Shown: positions 12,430 through 22,690 of the stretch, piece after piece | How the letters are laid out: each line of letters begins with the position of its first letter | How positions within the stretch are numbered: position 1 is the first letter of the stretch | Assembly (NCBI GenBank): GCA_010909165.1 | Contig: MU008159.1 | Span: 1,240,001 to 1,304,000, forward strand | Length of the DNA stretch: 64,000 bases | Direction: 5' to 3' | From: Anthoceros angustus | Lineage: Eukaryota > Streptophyta > Anthocerotopsida > Anthocerotales > Anthocerotaceae | The notes under the pieces: generated by a model | What the model was told of the DNA's origin: nothing | Databases searched by the model: none | What the model saw: only the letters and a program-made list of their open reading frames with translations | Position numbers and translations under genes: made by a program

Positions 12430-12935
12430 CTAAGAGGCCAGGAGAATTCGGTGACTACCAAATATATGGGCTTCCATATGTCATGCGCGCCGGGTTGGCC
12501 CTTGGCCGAGATGAGATGTTTGTAGCGGATCACAATGTAAAGGCCGATTTCGAGAAACTGGATGTCTTTCATCGAAGCAAGTTTGGTACATCACACGATG
12601 AGATGAAGAGATTGCGAACGCTAGGATGGCGTTAACATTACTATGGTGGAAATACAATACATGCGGTGATGCTCGGCGTGATCGGGGATACCCTTGCAGA
12701 CTGCGAAGATATGCAACAATGTCTACGGCGGTTAGTAGACTGGTCAGAAAAACCGGCGTGCTTTTCTGCACAATGAGATGTCAGGCGCATATGCGGGATG
12801 GGGTGGATGAAGTATTCGACCTTTGGGAGAGCGAAGGGTGTTCTTGGGAAGCAGTAAACCGCATAAAAAGGCAACAAAGGAAAATCTAAAGCCTTTGGGC
12901 CTCGACCACGGCGGTCACGAAATAGACACAGCAAG
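12430..12935 (+). pseudogene. Coding remnant between repeats A and B
   Basis: About 12458-12633 is open on the plus strand without an obvious start. It reads YGLPYVMRAGLALGRDEMF, VADHNVKADFEKLDVF and then HRSKFGTSHDEMKRLRTLGW before a stop. The composition looks like a real folded protein. I do not recognise a domain. It sits between two related insertions, so it may be a middle piece of the protein whose start lies at 7451-8545 and whose methyltransferase-like end lies at 16643-18343. That linkage is inferred from position only. Confidence 0.3.
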
Positions 12936-15900
12936 CGATCTAGTCTCGGAAACCCCGTTAAAATGTGCACAAGTGAATTTTTGTTTTTTGGTCGAGAGTG
13001 GTGAAAATAAGTCGATTGACGGTAGTTGGGGATATTCATAGTAAAAATGTCCTTGGCCTATGGAGTTCTTTTGTTTTATTGCCTAGGTTAGAAAATAAAT
13101 GGTCCGAATTTGGTGTTCCTTGGCCCATGGACTCGGAATGTTCCCTAAAGTCTATATATGTGAGATAGGGGGTTTGGAATAATTAGAGTCTATAAGTTGG
13201 GGTCGACCCAGAGCCGAATGAGTGTGGGGTTGTGGATTGGGATGTGGGAAGCGGTCGTGAGGTCGAGCAGGAGTAGGGGAACACAGGAAACTTAACCCTA
13301 GGAAATGAATCCCGTTCAAACAACGGAGGCGGGCGGGCCGGAGCGGTGGGCGCGGCGGCAGTGGCCGGCGGTCGAGGCGTGTCGGGGCCGTGATCGCGGG
13401 GAGGCGCGGCGCAGCGCGAAGGAGCTCGAACCCCGTCAGGCGCAGCCGGGGAGGAGGAAGGCGCAGACAGTGCTCCTTCGAGGAGGTAGGAACACAGGCG
13501 GACCCTCCGTGAAATTGCGGTGGCGTTGGTTTGTGGGCGAGAGAAGGCGTGAGAGGATGGCGCCCAAGGTCACCACCGAAATTGTGCTTGCCCAATGGCC
13601 GAACATGGATCATTGGAAAGTTCGGTGAGTGAAGGAGGCTGGGTTTCATGGAAGAGCGGTGGAATTACATGAACTGAGGCAGAGTGTCGCGTCAAGGACA
13701 AATGACCAGGCGGGGATTTAGAGCGGCCAGGATTGGGACTGGAGGTGGTTAGAAGGGTGTATGGGCGAAGCAAGGAGGAGGCGGGCGGGTTGGTGATGGA
13801 GCCGTCGAAAAGAAGCACGCAGCGGCCGCCACAGTTAAAGCGGGCGTGGTCGCACCAACGGTGGTTGTGGTTGGTAGTGATTGATGGGTCGCCGTGGCTC
13901 CTATGTTTCTGACACAAGCGGGATTATTTGTCGACCACTTCTTCTGTTCCTTCATGAAGTGGTCAAGGGGCGAAGATCGATTGGGCGAATTCTCTTGACA
14001 AGTTGTGTGAAGAGAGGTTGAACTTGATTTCCTCGCCTCGGCCCTCTCTAATCTCACCATTTGGTCCATCTTTATGTTTACGCTAGCATGCGGAGGTGGA
14101 GATTGTAGCCTCCCTCCACATGTGGAAGCCGGTTAGGGAGGTGAAATGGGCGGAGGAGGAGGAAAAATCGGATAGGCGGGAGTCGGTGGCGGCAGGCGAT
14201 TCGGAGGAGGAAATTCCCACCAAAGGAGGAAGAGGGTGAAAGGCGGCATCCGAAAAGGTGAGGCGGATGCGCGCGTCACAGTCAGCAGGCGCGCTTCTGA
14301 AAATGAAAGCCAAGCGGGTTGGAGGTGGCGAAGAGGAGGCGCGATCCGAGGACAATTTCTTGACTGGATGCGATGATGAATCAACTCCGGGAGGTTTAGG
14401 GGGCGACCTCGAGGCGGACCCTCCTCGGCATGGGAAGAGATTTTCAAGGGACTCCAGCAGCGGTGGATGCAACCGAATTGGTGAGGTGCGCACCTGGGAG
14501 GAAAGTTCTCGAGGAGGATGGCGTCTGCGGGCCGCCACAACAAGTGGACTTGCGGGGAGACCACGTCGATGATCCGGGCCCAAGCAGTTTGTTGGATCAA
14601 GCGGCTTTAGCTCTCACGCTCGTGTGCGGGCGGAGGAAGTGGTGAAGGCCGGGTTTGAGGAGGCCAAGCGCAAACAGCGGAGGAAGACAAGCGGAACCTA
14701 GGAAATAAGGGCCAAGATTCAAGAAGATTTGTGCAGGCCCGGAGAAGTTGCAAGCCATGGAGCGAGGAAGCACTCATGGCTCAAATTAAGGATGCCCAGG
14801 CGAACCGGGAGATGCGGGGAGTTGTTGCGAGCCCAGAGGCGAGGCGGCCTCGGTGGAAAAGGCCCATAAGCTAGCGGAGCGATATAAGCGGAGGCGGGAT
14901 GAGGCACGTGGCGGGCGAGAAAAGACAAAGGGAAGGGGCGGGTAGCAGGACCACGGTGGGCGGAAGGGCCTCAGCGGAAGGCGACAAGAGGTGGCGAAAC
15001 CTCACCTACATGTTCTTTGAGCGAACGTCGTGGAGTCCACTACATGAGTGGTCGAAACCGCTACCGACATTGGCGCAACCAACCCGGCGGGGCGGCAGGC
15101 GACGTGGCGCCTCGCGAGGACATAGGCCGAGCAACCGGTGTAGCCTACGGGAGGAGGGGTAAGCACCTCGCAGTGGGTCCTATTATATTCGGCACATGGA
15201 TGAGGAAACTTATGTGCCTGGTCTATATGTGAATGGAGGCTTAACCTCACCCATGTGCGTGTGGAAATAGGAGGGATCGGGGCCTACCTCACAAGTGAGG
15301 ACCCGGTGCATACTTCTGCGCCGGGTGTGGGGTTGGCTCCCTATTATCGGAGGCGACTTTGGAGGAGTTGAGCGAGGAGGAGGTCCAGCTTGGGTGGACG
15401 AGAGCCAGTAATCCTCGGCAATAGGCGGCGGCGGAAGATGCGGAAGCCCAGGCGGTACACCTCAAATTGACAGCGGTGGCGTGAGGTGGAAGTAGTGTGG
15501 GAGAACTGTCCGACCAGGCGTGGCGGGGAGCTCGTGGCGGCAATGGAGGGGTGGCAGACAGCCAAGTCGAGGTAGGGCGCGAGATAAGTGAGGTGGTAGC
15601 AACCTAAAGATAATTTGGTTAGGATCTTGCTTGGACCTAGGATCGCTCCGAATTGTGGGCGCGTCTCGCGATAGCCATCTTAGGACCTAAAATCCGGCGG
15701 TGCCCCGGCCGATGTATAAGAGGCGAATTAGGTCCCTCACGCGAGATAACTGGTTGAGATCCCCGCCCTGTGGCTGGTTGGAGACGTCCGAGGTGGAGTG
15801 GTGTCGCGAGGCGCTCCTAGGGGTGGTCGAGAGCTTGCTCCATGTTGGGGAGGAGGGTGATAAAGCAATCTTCGACAAAGGAGGAGGAAACCAGATTGGC

Positions 15901-16642
15901 GCGGGCGGGTAGCTTGCTCTGCTTGCCTTTTTGTGGGGGTTCTTCTTTCCTTCACTTGTCCTAGTTGTGTTCGAATTGAGAGAAGTGTTGAGTGGATGGT
16001 TGGAAGCTGAGGCGGTTGAGAGAGAGAGAGAGAGGAGAAGATTGGGTGAAGGAGTGGTGACTCAGCGATCACGAGTGTGTGAGAGGGTTGAGAAGGGAAC
16101 TAATTGAGAGGCTAGGATTTGTGTGAATCCAAAAAACCGGTGTCCTGGTGGAAGTCTAGGGGCAGCGTTCCTTGTAGTTGTGAGTGTGGCGCCTTTGTGT
16201 GTGTGGGCGGTGAGGATTTGTGGAATTTAGGTCCCTAGGAATCGGTGTGTGTGTGCATGGAAGTGTGGAGTCGAGAATAAAGCGGATCCGTGGTGGGCGT
16301 GAGATCCGTCGCCGTCTTGAAATAAATCGCTAGGGTTTGGGTGTGGGACCCACCTCGGTGGTCGAAGCAACTACCGGTGAGAACCAGCATGATCGTGGAA
16401 GATTCTTGATCGTGGAATAAAAGTGGTAAGACAAGTCGAGTAGTAGTAGTGGTTGAGTAGATGGGTAAGAGGAGTAATAGCAAGTAAGTCTTGACTTAGG
16501 TGAAGGTCGATGGCGATAGAAGTTAGCGTCTCTTGGCACAAACCATTCCCTTGGGAGGCGAATCCTAAGCCTACTAGCGACATTGAGGGTGAATGTGGAC
16601 CTCACGGTGTCCTCGACACGAATCCACACTCCACAAGACCCG
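12935..16642 (+). repeat. 3.7 kb direct repeat, copy B
   Basis: Second copy of the repeat described at 8545-12412, same orientation, about 0.5 kb further on. It starts at the shared CTCGGAAACCCC and ends near GACCTCACGGTGTCCTCGACA. The coiled-coil-like segment is at about 14640-14900 and the EATLEELSEEEV block at about 15345-15395. It lacks several short stretches present in copy A and has others inserted, almost all 1-10 bases long. This leaves neither copy with a long intact reading frame. The two copies could be tandem insertions of one non-autonomous element or products of unequal exchange. Confidence 0.6.
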
Positions 16643-17236
16643 AATCTCATTATAAAGCCAATGCATGCAACGAACCTGGTGTTCGGGGAATGCCTCCGGG
16701 AGGCGGTGACGTGTTATGCTCGCATTGGAAAGTAATTCGAGGGAGGTTAAGCGGCGGCATGAAGGCGTGGATCATAAAGGCAAAAAGTTAAATGTGATAC
16801 AAAGCGACTTTACATTCGGGTTTACGGTGTCGTCATTTGCGAGAGGTTGAGAGAGAGTACCCAAGGCACTCGGCGGCGGATGATGTCGCAAAGTTTCAGG
16901 TTTTCGACCACATCGTAAGTTATTCTCGTTGCTATCGGGTAATGTGGATTAGGGTGCGCACTTGTTTGCGCATCCCCATCAGCGTCAAATTTCACAATGC
17001 TTTTTGGTACTACGAGACTTTGAAAGCGGTAGAGTACAAAGAAAAGTCATTCGAGATAACTTCAAAGAGCATATCATGACAAGGAGGCGGAAGAGGTGGA
17101 AGACCTTCGGAGAGAATTAGCGAGAGGAGGACAACAATGCTAAACTATCACGTTCCAAGTCCCAAAAGCAAGCAGAAGTCGGTACCAAGTAATTCTGGTG
17201 ATATTCGCGAAATGGCGGCTATCTTGGAAGCGGGAA
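16643..17236 (+). pseudogene. Coding remnant just upstream of methyltransferase-like segment
   Basis: Plus-strand ORF 16837-17079 (80 codons) contains YPRHSAADDVAKFQVFDH and KFHNAFWYYETLKAVEYKEK, which looks like conserved protein sequence. It runs in the same direction as the methyltransferase-like unit that starts at about 17237, and no other feature separates them. It has no counterpart in the full unit at 24330-26217, which has different N-terminal sequence. It may therefore belong to a longer protein version or to an older insertion. No domain was recognised. Confidence 0.3.
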
Positions 17237-18808
17237 TACAAAGCTGCTGGTTGTTGATTTGCCAAGAGGAATGTCGAATCAGGGATCGGGAGATGACATC
17301 CGAAGATTATGAAAAATCATGGATGGGTTCATAGCGATGATGCAAAACCTTTCGAGTGGTATTTATGCATGGTCGGATCGGATCTGCGGGGCGTTGAATC
17401 GCGTAAATGGTGCGTAGCGGTGTGTATACCATGGTGTGGGAGAAAGATAATTTGATTGCGGATGAAGGTCTATATGAGAATTGCGATACTTTACGGTAGG
17501 GTATGGTGTCCACCCTACGAAGATATGAGGAAATGCGATGTTGTACAGCAGCTTGAGGAGATTGGAGCCATGCCGCTTTCATTAGACAGTCGTGAAGAAA
17601 CTTTTGAATGTGTCAAGCGATGGACATGTTGTAAACCCTTACCGAGAAACCAATAGGGCTTATGGTTACGCTTTATGACCTTTTCACGGAGAGAGGTGAG
17701 GTAATAGATGGGTGCTCGAGCGGTATATTGGCAGCATTATTGGAAGGCCGCAATTGCATCGCCATCGACCGAGCAAAGCACCATTTTCATTGATCAGCGG
17801 ATAACGGGGCATGAGGTTTTCCCCTGATGAGGAAGAATTGACAACCAAACCACATAAGCGAGGCATCCGGTTTTTGCAAAGGAGTGGAAGGTCTATATGA
17901 GAAATTGCGAGTACTTTCTGAGGGTATGGTGTCCACCCTACGATCGAAGATATGAAATGCGATCTGTTGTGCAGTGATGCGAGGGAGATTGAGCCATGCC
18001 GCCTTCATTAGACATGGCGCCGTCGTGAAGAAACTTCAATGTGTCAAAGCGATGGACATGTTGTATGCCCTGCAATCCAAGCAGGGCTTATGGTTACGCT
18101 TTATGACCTTTTCACGGAGAGAGGGAGTGAGTAATAGATGGGTGCTCAGCGGCAGATATTGGCGACATTATTGGAAGGCACTGGTGCATCGCCATCGACC
18201 AAGAGCAAAGGAGCACCATTTTCATTGATCAACGGATAACAGGGCATAAGGTTTTCCCCAGTGATGAGGAAGAATTGACAACCAAACCCCATAAGCGAGG
18301 GCATCCAGTTTTTTTTGCAAAGGAGGTGGCAAGCGGAAGGTCTGTTAAGTCCAGGGCATCGTTTCTTCATATAACTCATGGTACTTCCGCTCCCATCGAT
18401 CTTCAGGATTTGAGTCAATCCCAGGGACCACAGAAGAAAAAGCAGAAAGCAACAACGAAGGAATCAGAAACACCAAAGAAGCGAGTCGAGGAGCAAGAAA
18501 CAGCCCTAATGGTGAAAGATCCCACCTGGGACATTCAGCATTTACAGACGTTCGGCATGGGCGGATCTATAGGGCAAACCCAACACATCAAATTCTCGCA
18601 GTTGACGATCCTCGCCTACAGTCTATCAACGATGACATTATTGTCCCGAGATCAGAAACACAAACGTTTGAGGAGTTGCCTGATTGAGAATGTGAACATA
18701 AATTAGGGTTTGGCGGTAGGCGGGCGCACATGTTTGCGCCAATGTAATATTTTTCACGATATACACAAGTCCACAAGGTGGACTACGGTTTCATCTTGTC
18801 ATTATTGG
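17237..18808 (+). pseudogene. Methyltransferase-like repeat unit, 3' part (copy 2)
   Basis: This copy matches 25110-26217. It begins at a VVDLPRGM segment (a DPPY-like motif IV position), followed by MTSEDYEKSWMG, MVWEKDNLIADEGLYENCEYF (frame restored by eye over indels) and VWCPPY. It then has the SAM-binding-like motif VIDGCSSGILAALLEGRN with CIAID at about 17700-17770. A lysine- and glutamate-rich tail (18410-18530) includes KKKQKATTKE. An internal direct duplication (17467-18343) and frameshifts make it non-functional. Its right end, the shared CACAAGGTGGACTACGG, abuts the gypsy element. Motif order and spacing resemble N4/N6 DNA methyltransferases (amino-MTases). Catalysis is doubtful because motif IV reads DLPR. 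Confidence 0.5.
17467..18343 (+). repeat. Internal tandem duplication inside methyltransferase-like copy 2
   Basis: 17467-17888 is repeated directly at 17889-18343. Both start at GGTCTATATGAGA, pass through the VIDGC segment and end at TTTGCAAAGG. The junction falls at GGAAGGTCTAT. The unduplicated copy at 24330-26217 carries this word twice, once at each end of the duplicated interval (GAAGGTCTAT at about 25342 and about 25756). This points to an exchange between short direct repeats. Confidence 0.7.
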
Positions 18809-19417
18809 GAAGAGGCGCCGAAGGGACTTGGAACGGAGTGGTACGAAGCGAGGGAGGAGAAGGCGGATCTGGAGGTACTGGAAGTGTCAACCCGAAGCCG
18901 CCGGAAGGAGCGAAAGGAGAGGAGGCAGTTTAAGAGGAAGAAAAATGAAGACAGCCCAACGGATACGGAGGACGGGACACCTGCAAAGGAGGCAACTCCA
19001 GCTAAGGAAGGAGAGTTAAATCAGACAGCTCTGCCAGCGGAGGCCGCCGGTCAGAAGCCTCCGGAAACGTTGGGAGAAACGGACCCACCCAAAGCAACAC
19101 CTCAGTTTCCACCGGATGTGGCCCGAGAAGTGGCGGAGATGCTTCAGGAAGAGATCCGACAGGACCCAGGAGTGGTCCACCACCAGGTGTCTTGGAGGCT
19201 GGAGGACTCGAGGGCGCACGGAGGAGCCACCCACCTTTTCAAGGTGCCGACGATGATGGATCAACAACATTTGGTAACGAGGCGGTTGTTAAAGACAGGC
19301 ATCGGCAGAAGTCCGAGGGCCATCGAGGAGACACAACCACGGAAACCCCTTGAGTCGAAAGGACAAGAATGTGGAGGTAAGGGTAGTGTCTCATACGGAC
19401 CGGGCGATGGTTCGTAG
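18809..19417 (+). pseudogene. Gypsy gag-like region
   Basis: An open frame (18710-19417) crosses the left junction and gives a hydrophilic protein. A KERKERRQFKRKKNEDS basic block is followed by a Thr/Pro/Glu-rich linker (PAKEATPAKEGE) and VAREVAEMLQEEIRQD. There is no zinc knuckle in this frame. Position upstream of the protease makes it the likely end of gag or the gag-pol linker. The N terminus comes from the neighbouring methyltransferase-like unit tail, so the start codon of this frame is accidental. Confidence 0.45.
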
Positions 19418-19760
19418 AAATTGGTGTGTGATCAAGAACCTCGATACGGGTCGAGTGAACCTCATCACGGAAGCCACCGCACGGTTGGGGTTCAGCTTTG
19501 AGCCATCCACCAAAACCCTTGATGGCGGATATGTCGCGGCGCCGGGGAGTTGTAGTCCAAGCCACCATAGCGGAGCCCCTATACATTGGACTTGGTCATC
19601 GGACCCGCCCGGACCCTGCAGTGAGTCTGGGACGTCCGTGGCTGCTCGGACAAAGTTACACTTGGCAGAAGGAAATCCACTTCAAACCCGTGGATTGGGA
19701 TCCAAGGTCGAGAGGGAAGGGTGGCTCTCACTTGGAGTAAGGATACATCTGTGGGGAAAG
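19350..19760 (+). pseudogene. Gypsy aspartic protease
   Basis: The frame starting at 19350 gives WCVIKNLDTGRVNLITEATA, a retropepsin active-site segment with DTG, followed by RLGFSFEPSTKTLDGG. After a frame shift, the overlapping frame (19498-19740) continues with QATIAEPLYIGLG and LGRPWLLGQSYTW, matching the (I/L)LGRPWL segment that ends plant gypsy proteases. The enzyme would cleave the Gag-Pol polyprotein during particle maturation. At least one frameshift separates the two halves, so the copy is dead. Confidence 0.65.
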
Positions 19761-20164
19761 CTGAGCACCACGGTACACGCCCGGATAACGGATGATGAAA
19801 GGGAAGACATGACGCCCACCCTTTCCCCAAAATCACATGGTCGAGGAGGAGATGGATTGGGAGGATGCCTTTGGAGCGGAGGTGGACGAGGAGGTCGCGT
19901 CGGTGGCTTGCAGTGACACAAAGAGGCAGGCGGCGGTGAAGAGGGTCCAGAAAGATGAAGAGGTGGGGGCGGGAAGTAACCCGCTCACCTCGGACGAACT
20001 CTTGAGAATGGGGATGCGAGAGGACGATCCCGAGTGGAGGGAGGGTTTGGGCCGCGAGGCAAACGAACGGGAGACGTGAACCCGGACGGCGTGGAAGAAG
20101 TCGGCCGAGGCAAATTCTGAAGTTTAAAAAGGTATGCCTCCGGACTGAAGGACTAAAGCATTTC

Positions 20165-21052
20165 TGGGGAGTTTTGAGGTGTTCGCCTTCAAGGTCACGG
20201 ACATGAAGGGCATTGAAGAAGTGGGGAGAGCATAAGATCGATTTGAAGCCGGGAGCGGTGCGGTCAATCCGACAATACAAGCTCAACCCCAAGTATTCGA
20301 TCAAGGTGAAGGAGGTCCTTGATAAGTACAGGCGACATCATTTTCCCCATAAATCGTCGAGTGGGTTCGCGGGTGTGGTGGTCCCAAGAAAGCAGCCGGG
20401 ACAAATTCGGGTATGCCAAGATTGGAGGAAGCTCAAGCGCGGAGAAGGACCACTTCCGATGCCATTCGTGAGCGACATTTTGGACAAGGTGGTGGACGGA
20501 CTACTTACTCCTTCTGGATGGCTACTCGGATACAACCAATTGCACCTAAGGGAGTCGATTTGGGACAAGGCGACCTTCACTACTGAGTGGCGTTTGCCTA
20601 CAAGAGAAGTGCCTTTGGGATGGCCGGGCCGGTCGTTCATGCGTATGGTGACCAACGTCTTAGTGACTTCGAGGGACTTCATGGAGATATTCCTGGATGA
20701 TTTTTGTGTGCATGGGGAGCAGGACAAACACCTTGGACATCTAAGAAAGTGCTTGGAGCGCTGCCGGGAGACTCAATTGAGCCTACACCCGGAGAAATGC
20801 TACTTTGGAATGACGGAGGGAATCTTGCTGGGACATCGGGTGTCGGCGCGGGGAATCGAGGTGGACCAGGACAAGGTCCGGGTCATCCAGTCTCTCCAGC
20901 CGCCGACGAACCTAAAGGAGCTGAGAGGTTTCCTGGGAATGGTGGGATACTACCGCCGGTTTATTAAGGACTTTGCGAAGAGGGCGGCTAAGTTGGCGGA
21001 ACTCTGCGGAAGGAGGAGGTTTGGACACGGTCTCGGAGAGAGGAGGCCTTGA
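20165..21052 (+). pseudogene. Gypsy reverse transcriptase
   Basis: The best-preserved gypsy domain, open from 20213 to 21052. Visible blocks in order are VRSIRQYKLNP; FAGVVVPRKQPGQIRVCQDW (fingers); LPMPFVSDILD; FTTEWRLPTREVPLGWP; the catalytic box EIFLDDFCVHG; HLGHLRKCLERC; LSLHPEKCYFG; and LRGFLGMVGYYRRFI with KDFAKRA (thumb and connection). Several residues are missing between blocks. For example, the usual DLRSGYHQ box has become LLGYNQLHLRE, and the F-x-R-MPFGL box is GWPGRSFMRM. It is therefore unlikely to be active although the DD pair survives. Confidence 0.85.
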
Positions 21053-21430
21053 TTCTGAGAACACCTTGGTAAGCGCAGGAGGGATGAGCAAGAAATTTCA
21101 TGTATGTGATGTTTTTGCTATCGGAGTAGTCTTGAGCGGAAGGACGACAAGCGGGATTATCCGTATACTACGCGGACGGCGGCTCACCCAGCGCAATACA
21201 CAACTACTGAGGCCGAAGCCTTGGGTATGGTATATCTTGTCAAGAAATTCCGACACTACACTGCGGTGAGTTTGTGTTCTATGTAGACCACTTTGTTGAA
21301 GCATCGGTGAATAAGGCGGACTGTCCGGACGGATAGCAAGGTGGATATTGTTGCTGCAGGAGTTCACGTTTGAAGTGGAAACAAGAGGGCACCAAAATCG
21401 ATTTCTGTCACGATTGAAAACACGGTGTTG
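21053..21430 (+). pseudogene. Gypsy RNase H remnant
   Basis: Sequence after the RT connection keeps faint RNase H-like pieces in changing frames, such as KFHVCDVFAIGVVLS (the usual F-x-V-x-(T/C)DAS-x-x-G-x-V-L segment, with the DAS catalytic position lost) and YTTTEAEALGMVY (the usual Y-x-x-x-E-x-E segment). Many indels are present. Assignment rests on order between RT and integrase and on these two fragments. Confidence 0.5.
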
Positions 21431-21449
21431 AGAGATCGGAAGATGCGTT

Positions 21450-22690
21450 CCGGATGAGACATTGGTTGCCGATAAAAGTACAACCGGAGGCCCGGCCGAC
21501 CGAACCCCAAGCTACGAGCGGCGTAGCGAGCGGAGAAGGGAGGGTCGCGCCGTCCACCTACGAAGAAATGAGGCGGTACCTCGGGAATGGAGCTTCCGAA
21601 AATCGACTCGTGGGCGGAGGAGGCATTCGTGCACTATGCTCGACCCTTGAGAATGTACAACGGTGTGTGTTCAAATTAGGGCGGACGGAGTAGAGCGAAG
21701 GTACTTGGCCAGAGAGGCAGGAGGCGGTCGTCGAGGAATGCACGAAGGATTGGGGGAGGACACTACGAGTCACCACCAAAAGATTTTAGGCGGGATCTTG
21801 GTGGCCAACAATGTATGGGGACACCCACCGGTTTGTGAAGAAGTGTGATGCGTGTCGTGGATCGGAAGCCGACTCCCACAACAATGGCCGTTGGTGCCCA
21901 TCGCACTAGCGCCTTTTGAGAAGCATCGACTTCTGCTGATACACACACAAAAGCGGTACATTTGGTGGCAACGGACTCACCACGGTGGGTAGAGGCGCAG
22001 AGCGGACTCGCAAGCACGGTGGCAAAGTTCCTTTATGAGAACATCATCACGCGGCATGGGTGTCCGCTGCGGTGAGTGATAGAGGACTCATTTCCTCAAT
22101 GATGTGATCACGCATGACGGACTATTTTGGCATCACACATGAGAGCGCCCTACAACCCAAGGCTAATGGGTTGACGGAGAAGACCAATGGACTCATCTGC
22201 GATCACGAATAAACTTACGGTTAACTATGCACGATAGGATACCAAGTTGCCATCGCCTCGGCAGGAGAAGGTAACCACGCGAACTCGTATTACCTAACCT
22301 ATGGGCATTCCCGTTATGCCGGTGGAGTTTGCGGTACCAACGCTACGGATTATGATGGAGGCGGTTAGCGGATGAGAGAGCCTGGGCGCTTGGGGTTTGT
22401 CCAACACACGGAGGGTCGGGAAGAGGCACAACGGATGCAAAACCAGAATCAACGCAAGCGTGGCATGGCAGCGCCCGGAATCGGGAGTATGTGAAGGCGG
22501 GAGATTTGGCCTCCTTTATGATATATGCACTTTCGGGCAAACTTCACTTGAGGTGGATGGGTCCTTACCAAGTGGTGCAGTGTGCAAATGGGTCCGTTCA
22601 ACTCGGCCTGATGGATGGATTGCCAACCCGGGTGAGCGGGTGGCGGGTGAAAATACCATGCTAGTGTTGGCGGAGGCATGCAGATGAGAA
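21450..22690 (+). pseudogene. Gypsy integrase remnant
   Basis: Broken integrase-like sequence. About 21700-21860 lies where the HHCC zinc-binding region is expected (GMHEGLG, then VKKCDACR around 21836-21860). Further on, LQPKANGLTEKTNGLI (about 22150-22200) corresponds to the YHPQ-x-NG-x-(V/T)E-x-x-N box of the catalytic core, including its glutamate. The C-terminal part about 22555-22640 has GPYQVVQCANGSVQL, the GPF/Y segment found near the end of gypsy integrases. Frame changes occur every 50-100 bases. Confidence 0.6.

Noticed and set aside
18360-18706. Lys/Glu-rich tail of methyltransferase-like copy 2 as a separate gene
   Set aside because: The same sequence follows the methyltransferase-like part in copy 3 (25800-26120) in the same order, so it belongs to the unit.
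19579-20304. Minus-strand ORF of 241 codons inside the gypsy element
   Set aside because: Lies opposite protease and RT sequence read on the plus strand; composition looks like a reverse-strand shadow.
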